From: Aquilaria yunnanensis
Lineage: Eukaryota > Streptophyta > Magnoliopsida > Malvales > Thymelaeaceae
Length of the DNA stretch: 64,000 nucleotides
NCBI GenBank assembly: GCA_039654915.1
Contig: CM077597.1
Coordinates: forward strand, 83,888,001 to 83,952,000
Direction of reading: 5' to 3'
The notes under the pieces were generated by a model. It ran no database searches. It saw only the letters and a list, made by a program, of their open reading frames with translations, and was not told where the DNA came from. Below are positions 22,489 to 33,479 of this stretch, in pieces. The position numbers were made by a program, and so were the translations under genes. Numbering within the stretch: the stretch's first letter is position 1; each line of letters begins with the position of its first letter.

Positions 22489-22741
22489 TGTCTGCAAATG
22501 TTGGAGCAATATTTTAGGAATTGCAAAATGATTTAGAACTAATTGGCAGGACTTATTTAAAAGCCCTGAGGGAAAATGTCACAAATGAAGTAAGTGAAAA
22601 TACTAAACTAGTACTAATAGCAAATAAGAGATATTACCAAGTGATTCGGGTCCTCTTGCTTCAAAACTTTGCACTTATTTTTTCGCCTATGCTTAGAGCT
22701 CTGATGTGAGAAATCTTGCAAATGGGATACTCCTTTATATA
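22216..22741 (-). promoter_or_regulatory. TATA box, 5' UTR and 5'-UTR intron of the intact gene
   Basis: TATATAAAGG on minus (22732-22741) lies about 30 bp before a plausible transcript start near 22705. A leader without ATG runs to about 22638. A GTAATA donor (22637) and a TTTGCAG acceptor (22492) bound a 146-bp leader intron that ends three bases before the ATG. All of this is inferred from sequence; no transcript was seen. Confidence 0.55.
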
Positions 22742-22849
22742 GACTTTTGTTGCCTCTTAGCGACCATGTAAATGTGACTAGTTTTTTAATGGAAAGAAGC
22801 ATATGAGCTGCGTATTTAAAAGATAAATTTTTCCATCATATGCTAGTCT

Positions 22850-22980
22850 CAATCGGTCTTTATTTAATATGTTATTGTTGGGACAAATTAAAGGGAAAGG
22901 GCACAAGAGGAAAAAGCCAAGTAAACAAAGTCTCTTTCTGCTAACTGACCATTAGATTGTTTAAAGTTTTATAACAACAT
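22850..22980 (+). pseudogene. Fragment of the 'LFNxLLxGQ' reading frame
   Basis: Plus strand keeps LNRSLFNMLLLGQIKGKGH followed by a lysine-rich piece, closely matching half of the 88-aa frame at 54464-54730. Only one of the two internal units is present. It lies head-to-head with the intact gene, starting about 110 bp beyond its TATA box. Confidence 0.5.
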
Positions 22981-23530
22981 TAGATTGTTTAGTTTTGGGT
23001 TTGTGGTAGTTTCATGTAGTTTCAATTGTATGGTAAACATTAAAGATATTATTTTAAGAACAATGTATTAAATATATTTTTTTCACACATTTTTAGATTT
23101 ATTCTAACTATTTTCATCGCAATTTACCAAATGTAAATAATATATATTGATAAATGGAGTCTACTTTGGAAAAATTAATGATAAAAACAAAAGAAAAGAA
23201 TTATAATAGTTTCCAAACTCAATCATGTTAAAATGTTTTAATTGAATTTTATTATCAAGACAAAAAACGGAAGAAAATAACAAAATATCTATGCTAGAAG
23301 CGTTATACTATTTCAATTTATATTTTTTATATGCTAGAAAATAACCGTATAAGTATACCTACTCTGACCAAAGTTTTAAAAATTTTAGCGCTTTTTCACG
23401 CACGTGCACTAATATCACAAAATTTTTAGTCTATAAAACTCTCAATTTAATTATTACCTTGAGAATTCTAATCAATTTGTATAAACAAAGTTGACTTGGG
23501 ATTTGCATCCATGCCTCTCGCAGTGCGCTA

Positions 23531-23635
23531 ATTCGTATAGTGAAAGACGACTTGGAGTATCAAGTCATCGAAACAATTGAATTAATCGGTCCACTTGTAC
23601 CTGTAGCTAGGCTTTTTTGCCAGTAAAAAATCCAT
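23531..23635 (+). other. Conserved exon-like segment 'ETIELIGPLVP'
   Basis: The plus frame IRIVKDDLEYQVIETIELIG ends at a stop after PVARLFCQ. The right-arm copy (55588-55695) and left-arm copy keep the same frame with IRIEKDDLDFLVTETIELIG and read further. The shared frame suggests a coding ancestor of unknown function. There is no clear start or splice context. Confidence 0.4.
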
Positions 23636-23969
23636 GCAACTAATATTCATATTAAGCTATTTATCAACAAGCTTCATGCATGTTATTGCATGTGGATTGT
23701 TGGGTGTTATCGGTAGCTATTGTTTTTGTTCATAACGGGAACTAAATTTATTAGGGTTATTTTGTTAGATGTTTTGGGTTAGATCTAAGAATTTTAGGGA
23801 TTCTGCTATAATTAATTCACCTTCCTTGTGAGTTTGTTCATTTCAATACCTTTTTGAACTGCATATAAATTTATGAAAACTGATTACAGATAGTTGGTAC
23901 TAACTAGCAGCTGAACTCTTTATACTAATAAAAGAGCAGCTAACCAATACTTCCCCTCGCACATCTAAT

Positions 23970-24135
23970 GATAGAAAATTAACATTTCAGGTTTGCATAA
24001 TTTCAAAGCCACCATTGTCTCTCCATCTAGGAAAATGCAAGTTGCCACCTGCACAGCTGATAGCCATCCTTGTACCAGTTCTTTTGACCAACACTCACTT
24101 GGCTTCAATGCAATCTCTTTGAACAAATTTGCTCT
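23970..24135 (-). other. Conserved exon-like segment 'RTGTRMAI...FEIM'
   Basis: On minus the frame LVKRTGTRMAISCAGGNLHF continues PRWRDNGGFEIMQT. Copies at 34545-34675 (plus), 31060-31195 (minus), 56050-56180 (minus) and 59816-59945 (plus) keep this frame, with conservative changes such as RYLGGNLNF and RCAGGNLDF. It looks like an exon or domain relic of a duplicated gene. I do not recognise the family. Confidence 0.45.
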
Positions 24136-24809
24136 ACATTGAAACATAAGCTGCCATAATAGATAGCACAATATTTTTTACCTGACACAATTTAGTTGGA
24201 TATGAGTTCTATATCTGTTTTTAGATCTATGTCACATATCTCCAGATAAAAAAATACCCAATCATAAAATAAGATATAACTAGATGCTCACTTAGTAAGT
24301 TGGACTAAAATCTAAATTTGCTTTTAAAGATAAAATCATTTCTCCTTTTCCATATTCCCCACACAATGACTACTAAGTTTCCCCCTTTTTTTTTTTTTTA
24401 TAATCGACTATGAGAATATTATTAGAAGGCTAGTAAGAAGCAGGTAAGGATACAAGATAGCAGCAGTAGCAGCAGCATCGAACTTGAAGTGCCTATGTAA
24501 ATACAACCATTATTTGAAGAATGATCAAGGATTTAAACATCAAAAGTTGAAACAAGATGTTGCCCAACCCGATCCCTTGGAAATAAAGAGAAACGAGAAG
24601 GATTTTACTTAATAAATGATCTCCAACTAATTTGCAGCTTGCTATTAAATAGAAACTTTTTCTGAGCCTTCTAGAGTAGCAACGATGTTGTTCTCTTGTG
24701 ACATCCCATGACTTGGTTACATCTGCAGTTATTGTGCTCAATAATGATGGATCTAGAAATGTTTTTTTATAGGATCCTCATGTAGTTTTTTTTTTAGTAG
24801 CATGTTGGA
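24136..24809. other. Non-coding part of the duplicated unit
   Basis: AT-rich sequence homologous to 34020-34540 (inverted) and 56190-56700. It includes a poly(T) run near 24385-24400 and 'gtgacatcccatgacttggt' near 24700. No gene was recognised; the minus frame at 24493-24741 has no known motif. Confidence 0.5.
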
Positions 24810-25170
24810 CCCGACATGCCACAAAAGAAGTATGTGTGATACCTAATGTATATACATGAGTCAAAATTTAAGAAATTGATCGCCTAGTACTTATCCATTT
24901 CACAAATGATAGGTCATGTAGTGTGGGTAGGTGCTTCATTAACCAGTTTTGGACTTGAGTCCTCACAAATGGTGTCAAGTCCAATGCAGTTCCATGATAG
25001 TATGGAACGTGCTTATGATTCTGTGCGAGCCAAGGCCCAATTCTATTATTTATCTGTGAACGATTAGGTTTGAAACATAGTCACCAAGTGCTTACCATTT
25101 TCACAAATAATAGCTCATGTGATGTCGGCATGTTTTCAGTAAACCGATTTTGGACTTAGGTCATTTCATG
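24810..25170 (+). mobile_element. TRIM-like miniature LTR element, decayed
   Basis: Two related short segments, 'cacaaatgataggtcatgt...ccagttttggacttgagtc' (24900-24960) and 'cacaaataatagctcatgtg...ccgattttggacttaggtc' (25090-25155), flank a short middle. That middle begins CACAAATGGTGTCAAGTCC, a decayed TGGTATCAGAGCC-type primer site. Short LTRs with a primer site and no coding region fit a terminal-repeat retrotransposon in miniature. Copies lie at 33480-33870 (minus) and 56860-57245 (plus). Confidence 0.5.
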
Positions 25171-25780
25171 GCAACAAAACATTTTATTAGTAGCAATGTT
25201 AATTTTTTTATGAAGCATACTTATAAAACAAAAAAAAAAATTTAGTTCCAACATATTTATGGAAAAAAAGTTATTCTTTTTTGTTCTATTTTACTTATTT
25301 TCTTAAATTGCTGAAGTCATTTGACAAATGAATTGAGCTTGAATTAACCTAAACTTGAAATGACAATCTGAGGCTGACTTGACCTGAATCCAAAATAACC
25401 TAATGGCTAAACCCGACAAAAACCAATTTTAACCGAAATCAATATAGATATATAATCAGCAAAGATTTAAAAAAATTATGATTTTTTATATATTGATCAT
25501 TTAAATAAATTATATGTCAATTATGACCAAGCACTTTAAGAAGATTAAAAATACTTTTAAAAAATATTTTTGGTTTAGAATCTTATGAAAATAGAAAAAT
25601 AAATTAACAAAAACACTTGTTTTGGCTTGTTTAGGAGTCTTCCATGATTTACTTACTGGTTTAGGAGTCTCAGTTGTATTCTAATTAGCAACAAAAGCTA
25701 TATTTGTTTTCAATTATATGCCTACAATTTTGAATACAGTTAATGCATTCAACAATTTTACTTAATTTCTATATAAAAAT
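25171..25780. other. AT-rich tail with 'GACCTGA/AACCTAA' words
   Basis: No gene. 25330-25440 holds irregular repeats like 'cttgacctgaatcc' and 'cctaatggctaaacccg', the same kind as in 32030-33020 and 57700-58700. The rest is AT-rich. Confidence 0.5.
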
Positions 25781-26925
25781 AGCTATCAAGAAGGTATTAA
25801 GATGGTGCCCTATGAAGCTTTGTATGGGCATAAGTGTGTGACGCCTCATTGTAGGGCAGATAAGGTAGATGAAGTGGTTGTTGGCCCGAAAATAATTGCT
25901 GAGACCATGGCAAAGATTAAGTTGATCTAAGCAAGGATCAAGGCTGCCTTACACTAATGGGCCAAGTATACCAATGTGTGAAGGAAAAATTTGGAATTTG
26001 ATGTAGGAGCTAAATCAGATTGTATCTAATAGAGATCCCCGTTTTGTCTCAAGGTTCAGGAATGCTTTTCAAAGGGCTATGGGTTGCACAGTGACCCTAA
26101 GTACTGCTTATCTTCCTCAGACTGATGGGCAAACTAAGCGGGTGATCCAAACCTTGGAAGACCTGTTGCTAAGTTGTGTGATGGATTTTAGAGACGGTTA
26201 AGACCAACACCGGCCTTTTATTGAGTTTTTTTTTAACAATAGCTGTCAAGAAGGTATTAAGATGGTGCCCTATGAAGCTTTGTATGGGCGTAAGTGTGTG
26301 ACGCCTCATTGTAGGGCAGATAAGGCAGATGAAGTGGTTGTTGGCTCAAAAAGAATTTTTGGCACCATGGCAAAGATTAAGTTAATCTAAGCAAGGGGCA
26401 AAGCTACCTTAGACCAACAGGCCAAGTATGCCAATGTGTGAAGGGAAAATTTTGAACTTGATGTAGGAGACAAATCAGATTATAGCTGATAGAGATCTCC
26501 ATTTTGTCTCAAGGTTCAGGAATTCTTTTCAAAGGGCTATGGGTTTCATAGTGAGCCTAAGTACTGCTTATCGTCCTCAGACTGATGGGCAAACTGAGCG
26601 GGTGATGCAAATCTTGGAAGACATGTTGCTAAGTTGTGTGATAGATTTTAGAGGGGATTAAGACCAACAGTGGCCTTTGATTGAGTTTCCTTATAACAGT
26701 AGCTATCAAGAAGGTATTAAGATGGTGCCCTATAAAGCTTTGTATGGGCATAAGTGTGTGACACCTCATTGTAGGGTAGATAAGGCAGATGAAGTGGTCG
26801 TTGGCCCGAAAATAATTGCTGAGACCATGGCAAAGATTAAGTTGATCTAAGCAAGGATCAAGGCTGCCTTAGACCGACGAGCCAAGTATGCCAATGGAAA
26901 AATTTGGAATTTGATGTAGGAGACA
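25781..26925 (+). repeat. 460-bp tandem triplication inside gypsy integrase
   Basis: 'agctatcaagaaggtattaa' (agctgtcaag... in the second copy) starts three units at 25781, 26241 and 26701, exactly 460 bp apart. Each full unit reads EGIKMVPYEALYG...CVTPHC (end of the integrase core region), then jumps back to RDPRFVSRFRNAFQRAMG, TLSTAYLPQTDGQTKRVIQT and a DLLLSCVMDFR piece, which normally precede it. The third unit is partial and runs on into the rest of integrase. Upstream integrase and RT are absent. Confidence 0.9.
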
Positions 26926-27370
26926 GAGTACTCCTTAAGGTTTCCCTGATGAAGGGTGTTGCTAGGCTTAGGCAAAAGGGTAAGTTGACTCTAAGATATA
27001 TTCGTCCTTTTGAACTCTTTGAAAGCATTTGGAAAATGGCTTATTAGTTGGCTTTGCCACCAAGTTTGGTCTATCCTCACAATGTCTTTCATGTAAGTTC
27101 CTTAAGGAAATGCATTATGAACCCCAGGCAAGTGTTAGCCCCATCCTTCATTTCAATGAAAGAGGACCTAAGTTGTGAAGAGTACCCCGTCAAGTTTCTT
27201 GACTGCCAAGTTTGGAAACTAAGAACAAAGTGGATTTCAATGGTGAAGTTACTATGATCTAACCATGGGGAGAAGAGGCCACCTGAATGACGAAGCAGGA
27301 TATGCAAAGGCAATATCAAAGTGAATTTGCCAAATTAAGTCAGAATTTGGGGGACCAAATTTTTGAATGA
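25781..27370 (+). pseudogene. Ty3/gypsy integrase C-terminal remnant
   Basis: Plus-strand integrase of a chromovirus/del-like gypsy element. After the triplicated core the sequence continues with VLLKVSLMKGVARLRQKGKL, a LRYIRPFELFE piece and ALPPSLVYPHNVFHVSSLRK (27048 onward), which is the classic order after the integrase core. Stops split it ('KLI*ARI', 'MAY*LALPP'). A C-terminal tail to about 27370 ends before the polypurine tract. RT and RNase H are missing. The part from 26981 is also in the right arm (63611-64000, minus). Confidence 0.85.
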
Positions 27371-27378
27371 AAGAAGGA
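27365..27378 (+). other. Gypsy polypurine tract
   Basis: GAATGAAAGAAGGA directly precedes the TGTGACAACTCTCC start of the LTR at 27379. Confidence 0.75.
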
Positions 27379-29815
27379 TGTGACAACTCTCCTAGTCAAT
27401 GGCTAGCTTTGAGTTGGTAAGTGTGTTTTATTCAAGTGTTCTCACTTAAGTACCTCGAGTTAGTATCTTATTAAGTAAGAAAGACAAGCTAAGTAAAGTA
27501 AAGATGAGTTCCTAAGTGTTATTTGGCAACTAAGAGTCAAAAGGCCAAATGGTAATTTTGACCAAAGCAAGAGGCATGACCATAATTTTTAATAAATTAT
27601 GGTCATCTAAGGAATTTTGACTATTTAAGCTAAGGCTATAAGTTAATCTAGCTATTAGAACCATCATTTGAAAGAAAAGTGCAAAAAATGCACTAAGTGC
27701 TCAAGTGAGTCATTTATGTCCTAAGTGGCATGATTGTCTGAGAAGCTAAGTATAAGAGGCTTATGAACATTCTTTAGGACCAAGAAAGGACGGTTTTGCT
27801 TGTGTGTTAAGTGGCCAATGTGAAACAAATGAGGACTTGAGGGCTAAGAGACAAGAAAACAAAAGTTGGCCTGGGTGGAGTTGGTAGGATGTTTCTTGGT
27901 GCATTTGCCTCATTCTAACTTCTTGGTTTGGTTTGAACCAGTTCTAAGTTGTTTGAGTAGCTAGAAATGGTCTTGATTTAAATTTCTTGGTGCCATATCA
28001 CATTGGTTTTAGGTCTAGAACCCAAGAGAGATAAGTAGAACTCAAGTATTTTAAGTATGCTTGTGGTCCTTGTGTTTTATTCTTGCTTTGTGGATGTATT
28101 TGAAGTAAGGGGTTTGATTTAATTTAGCTCAAGTAATGCATACAAATGTAGTATTGCATGTGGGAATGAAGTGGAAACAAGATCCACATTAATTGGCTCT
28201 GGGAATTGAAAGATAGAGCAAGTTAGATAGCATGCAGTTTCGCGATGCTAGAAGGGCATTAGCGATGCATCGTTGTGGTGACACTTAATGGTGATGCATC
28301 TTTGTGGTGGTGAAAATTGGTGATGCATTTCCAACAAGCTACCAAGAAGCCCAAGAATTGATGTTCTTGGCAACACGTCACCAACAGCATTGCCAAGTCC
28401 CAAGTCCCTCAAGCTCGGGGCGCCTTAAAAATGTCTCAATCTCTTGGTTAACATCCCTAAGCTATTCTATGATGTTCTGTAGCTTCGGTTGGGTCTAAAA
28501 ATAATTCTTAAGCTAATAATTATGCATTATTTAAGTGGTAGCTAAGTGGTATGGTTAACATGGGGCTAAGTAGAGTGGCTAAGGCGATAAAAGTGCTCAA
28601 GTTGCTAAAGGGGTACTAAGGGGATTAAGGCGGCTTTTGGGGTCTTCCTTCACCCAAGTGAGATGTCTTATACCCTTGGGAAAATGAAGAAAAAACCTAA
28701 GAAGATCCTAACCAAATCTTGCGGTTTGGTAATTAAGCCACTAAGGAGCTCTAATCTAAACTCTAACAGCTTGGCAAGTTGGACCACATAAGATGGCTAC
28801 CTTGAACAATAAGATAAGGGTAAGACGAGTAAGATTTTAGAGAAGGTACTGACCTATTGTAGGACTCGTAAGTGGAACTTAAGGGTGGTAAAAGATTCAG
28901 GATATGAGTGGCAGTGTCTCAAGTACCTCCGCTATTTGGGCTTACAACAAGTATAAGGCACCTAAGATGCAAGAAGTCCTAAGGAATATGTATGTTGCAT
29001 ATCATACATTCATGGATTGCATATATATTATGTTATTGGTTGAGTTGATTTTTGGTTAGTTGTTTGCTTGTTTATATGCCATATTTGCATGTTTGCTTAC
29101 TATCTTCTTTGTAAGAACCCCAAGGGACCCTTACTGAGTACATTCATGCACTCATTCCCAATAGTTTGTTGTGCAGGTTCTAACATTGGGACTAACAACT
29201 AAGTGGATAGTTGTGGGCTAAGTTTCCCCTATTGCAGGTACTTATTCATTATAATCCTTGAGATTCTAAGGTTATTTGAGATATAAGCCTTGAACTAACT
29301 AAGTATTATGCCTTTGCCTTTACAATGTAAAGGCTAAATGGTGTACAAGGATAAGAAAAGGCTTGCATTTGAATCTTGATAGCTCAAAAGTGGGGCTCAA
29401 GTGATGGATCTTGGTTAAGAATTTTGCCTGTATTTATATAGTACCTTGTTTACTAATATGTTGCCTTTATTAGGCTACATTGTCAAGTTAAACAATTAAG
29501 TTACTTTTGGGTACTTGCTAGTGTTGTAGAATGTGCAAAAACTATTACTTGAAGTTGAAGTAACTAGTATTTTATTGTCTTGACATGTTTCAAGTACATT
29601 TGAAATGGAATGCTTAAGTAATGTTTTCTTAAATGGTTTACATATTTGTTTGCGTCACCAGGACAAACGCATGCATATCTTTTGTATGGTAGGCTAAGAA
29701 ACCAGTTGCACATAAATTGTCTTAATTTACCTACAAATAATAGTTAGCCAATAGTAACTAAGTAGGATACCACTCCCAAAGGGCCTATAAGTTAAGCAAT
29801 TCAGCATAATGGGAC
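27379..29815 (+). mobile_element. Gypsy 3' LTR (about 2.4 kb)
   Basis: Starts TGTGACAACTCTCCTAGTC after integrase and a polypurine tract. It is homologous throughout to 2610-5048, and in part to 41310-42928. Its 3' end is cut at about 29815, where a LINE RT fragment begins. Frames such as 28304-28498 are non-coding accidents. The mirror copy is 61174-63601. Confidence 0.8.
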
Positions 29816-30402
29816 CCCACTCCATGACATCAAACAAGGAGACTCTTCATCCCTATTCCTATTTTTGGTTGTTGTGGAAGCCCATCATTACTTGATTGAG
29901 GATGTTGTTGACTTAGGAGTACCAAAAGGAATTAAGTTGAGAACAACTTACTCATTCACAACTTGCAAATGACACCCTATAGTTAGGAGAATTGTGTGAG
30001 GAAAATTTGGGACAATTCAAAAGAGTTTTGTGCTATTTTCAACTTCTTTCAGGCCTTAAAATTAATCTTGCTAAAAGTAGCCTTATTGGAGCGAATTTTG
30101 TTTAAGAGGAAGTGTAAAGGATTGCCTCTCAAATCAGCTATCATGTGGGTTCTATCTCTTTTAAATACCTTGGCTTACCTATTGGTCAATCTATAAGCAA
30201 GTTATCTACCTGGAATGAAGTCATTGAAAAAGTAAAATCCAGGCTTTCTTTGTGGAATGCAAAGAATTTGTCTATTGGAGCAAGACTCACACTCATCAAG
30301 TCAAGTATTTATTGTCTGCCATTGTCCTTATTTTCCTTGTTCCAGCCTCCTCTAGCTACGCTCCACATTCTTGTATCTCTCAAAAATAATTTCTTTTAGG
30401 GA
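29812..30402 (+). pseudogene. LINE ORF2 reverse-transcriptase remnant
   Basis: LINE-type RT in one main frame with about three stops. It reads HDIKQGDSSSLFLFLVVVE, then SQLANDTL (the FADD site decayed to LAND), GQFKRVLCYFQLLSGLKINL, an AKSSLIG piece, FKYLGLPIGQSISKLSTWNE, and ARLTLIKSSIYCLPLSLFSL. This is the order of RT motifs 4-7 and the thumb in plant LINEs. The upstream catalytic half is missing. It abuts the truncated gypsy LTR. The mirror copy at 60587-61177 differs by a few residues (for example NAKN against NAKY). Confidence 0.85.
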
Positions 30403-30554
30403 TGGTTTCTAGTGGATTGAAGGAAAATAGAATATGTTAGCGTTAAAAAATTTAGTATTGGCATCACCTAACTTTAGCTAATCACAAGAGGATTTTTTAT
30501 TGTTGGAATCTTCTTCATCTTTTTTTAATCTGAAAACTCTTAAATTGAGACTGT
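30403..30554. other. LINE tail and spacer
   Basis: Short AT-rich stretch after the RT fragment. No separate feature is seen. Confidence 0.4.
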
Positions 30555-31200
30555 TAGGTCTTTGTAGGCCATTGTTTAATGTATTGTAGGGACAAATGGA
30601 TGAGGAAGTGTGCCAGAAATTAAACAAAAAAAAAATGTCTCAATCAGTCTTTTTTAATATGTTTTTGTTGGGACAAATTAATAAGAAAGAGCCCATGAAG
30701 AAAAAGCCAACATATACAAAGTCTCTCTCCTAACTAACCATTATATCGCTTAGTTTTGGGTTTGTGAAAGTTTCATGCTGTTATTGTTTTTATTCATTAG
30801 AGGAACTAAATTTATCAGGCTTATTTTGTTAGATTTTTTGTGTAAGATCTAAGAATTTTATTGATTCAGCTATAATTAATCCCCTTTCTTTGTGTGCTTG
30901 TTCATTTCAATTTCTTTTTGAACCACAAGTAGAATTATGAATACTAATTATAGATGATTGATACTAGCTAATAGATGAATCCACAACACTAATAAAAGAG
31001 CAGCCGACCAATACTCCAACTTATATATCTAATGATAGAAAATTAACATTTCAAGCTTGCATAATTTCAAAGGCACCACTATTTCTCCATCTAAGAAAAT
31101 CCAAGTTGCCACCTGCACACCTAATAGCCATCCTTGGACCAGTTCTTTTCACCAACACCTACTTGGCTTCAATGCCATTTCTTTGAACGTAAAACGACCA
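30555..31200. repeat. Short decayed copy of the gene-bearing unit
   Basis: This matches parts of 22850-24135 and 54600-56180 in the same order with large deletions. It has the LFNVL.GQMDEE and FNMFLLGQINKKE pieces (about 30560-30700, plus), a 'tagatctaagaattttattgattc' segment, and the RTGPRMAIRCAGGNLDF segment at 31060-31195 (minus). The intact-gene exons are absent. Confidence 0.6.
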
Positions 31201-32030
31201 TGAACATGTCAAATTATGTGTCCCTCAAAATTTAAGATATGTAAAATTCATTTATTGGAAATGTACAAAAGAAAGTGGGAAATTTGTACAAATAATGTGT
31301 GACATATATACAAAAGAAATGACAAATATGTTATCAATATTTTAAATAGTATGTACTAGCTCAAGCTCCAACAAAAAAGAAAAAGTATTAATACCTTACT
31401 AATTTATGTAACACTTACTAATTTCATTGTTGTATATTATATATGCACCCGAGGTTCTTAAGATTATTTATACAAATGAATTTATTCTTTTATACATATG
31501 TGATTTTACATTTCTACAACTATGTTTATGTATTTGAAGATGTTATAATTTTATATTAAAATTTTTCCTATATTATTTTTTAGTACATATAATGTTATGA
31601 TTTTGTAGGAATTATATTACTACTTATATATGTAAATATACTAAGAAAATATTATGGCCTCAATTGAGGGATAGTAAAATGGTTTTGGCCTTAAGTCTTT
31701 TCTTTCTAGTAAAAAATTAGTAGCTACCATTGTCGGACGTCCAATTGTGTTCCATTGACCCTCACCTTGCTTCTAACCCTGCCATATTGTTGCTCCTATA
31801 CTGTGTCGGCAAAATGCCTATTTTGTAACCACTCCTAATCCATCACTTTGTTCTTCAATTTGATAATGAACAGCATAATAAGGGCAGCAGTGGTAGAAGC
31901 AGCTTCTAGGTAGGCCAGGAGATGTGGCTGGCAATGTCAGGAGGCAAGATCAGAGATGAAGTTTTAGCAAGCCAAAGTGATGAAAGAATGGGTGTGATAG
32001 TTGGGTGAGTTTGGTCAGGTTCGGGTCAGG
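31201..32030. other. AT-rich spacer
   Basis: No gene recognised. It contains a site near 31400 where the right arm has about 265 bp more (59330-59600), and a moderately complex stretch at 31730-31930 with no coding signal. Confidence 0.5.
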
Positions 32031-33020
32031 GCATTCTGGCTCATGTTTAATCGTGTTACCATAAAATGTGGGTCCAGGTCAGGTTGGGTTGTTTTAGGTT
32101 TGATTTGATTTTAGGTTGAGCTAATTTCGGGTTTGAGTTCAAGTTGGGTCAATTTTATTTTGGTTCAAGTTCAATATAGGTCATGCCAATTTCCGATTCA
32201 AGTAAATTTCAGGTTAACTATCGAGTTTAAGTTTAGATTTAGGGTTTATGATAAAGTTAGTCTTAGGATTAAGGTTAGGGTTACCATTAGTGTTTAGGTT
32301 TACGGTTTGGAGTTTAGATTTAGTTATGGGGTTTATGGTAAGGAGGATTAAGGGTTTATGGTTAAGGTTAGGGTTGGGTTTAGAGTTTTAGGATTAATAA
32401 GTATACATTAGAGACAAATATAAAGAGTTAAATAAAATAGTTGACTACATTAACTATATTCAAAATTGTAGGCAAATAACCGAAAACAAATATTACTGTA
32501 TTGCTAAATTAGAATACTATTGAGGCTCCTAAGCTTGTAAAACCTAGAAGATTCCTAAACCAGTAAATTCCAAAAGACCCTTAAACAAACTAAAACAAAT
32601 TATTTGTTAATTTAGTCTTCAAATTCCATAACATCCTAAACAAAAAAATATTTTTATCATATTTTTTAATTTTCTTAAATTGCATTGTCATAATTGATGT
32701 ATAATTTAGATAAATCATCACTATATAAAAAATTTTGTTTAAATCACTGCATATTGTATATTTTATATTGATTTTGGGTTCAAATCGAGCATTGTCAAGT
32801 TTAGTCATTAGGCTATTTTAGGTTTGGGTCAGGTTAAACTTAGGTTTGGTTCATTTTGGGTTCATGTCAGTTTGGCCTTGATACATTTTTAGTTTGGATA
32901 TTTTAAGTTTGGGTTATTAACTTTCACAGCCAAATCAAATCATAGTTGAATTCAGGTCATTAACTTTCATAGTCGAGTTTAGGTCATTAACTTTCACAGT
33001 CAAATTGGATCATGTCAAAC
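32030..33020. repeat. Degenerate telomere-like and GGTTT-rich repeats
   Basis: 32225-32400 holds many imperfect copies of the plant telomere word TTTAGGG (for example 'atttagggtttatg', 'aaggttagggtt'). The flanks 32030-32220 and 32810-33020 carry irregular 'ggtttgggtcaggtt'-type words. Mirror copy at about 57690-58690. It is too decayed to be an active telomere. Confidence 0.75.
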
Positions 33021-33479
33021 TTCAGTTTGGACAGGTCTTGTCAAGTCGTCGATTTAGAGATATTGTGGAGATTTGGTACTTTAACGAATGTATGTTAGAC
33101 AATTCGCCTATGTGCCAGACATAAGGTACGACATATTTTTTACTACTGTAGGCCCCAGTTATCAACTTGTGGTAGGGGTACAACTATACTAGAAACGGTA
33201 GTCTCCTTTTATTTTGTTAATTAGCATGAATGCATCTATTTTGAGAACAACGGAGGCCATGGATCCTAGTGAAAATTTTAATTTCTATACAGAATATTAA
33301 GTAATTTTTAAATGAATCCCATTAAAGTTTCTCAAATGACTCCAATAATTTAGGAAAATAAGAAAAATAAGAAAAATAATTATTTTTTCCATAAATATGT
33401 TGAAACTAAAGTTAAAATTTAGTTTTTTTATAATTATGTTCAATAAAAAAATTAACTTTGTTGTTAATGAAAATATTTT

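Noticed and set aside
21874..22509. Uninterrupted 211-aa minus-strand frame reading through the intron
   Set aside because: The second half is the intron and the wrong frame of exon 2. The spliced model restores the frame shared with the exon relics.
28304..28498. 64-aa frame shared by both arms
   Set aside because: Lies inside the gypsy LTR and has no motif; it is shared only because the arms are copies.
32225..32400. True telomere or chromosome end
   Set aside because: The repeats are too decayed and lie inside an arm with sequence on both sides.
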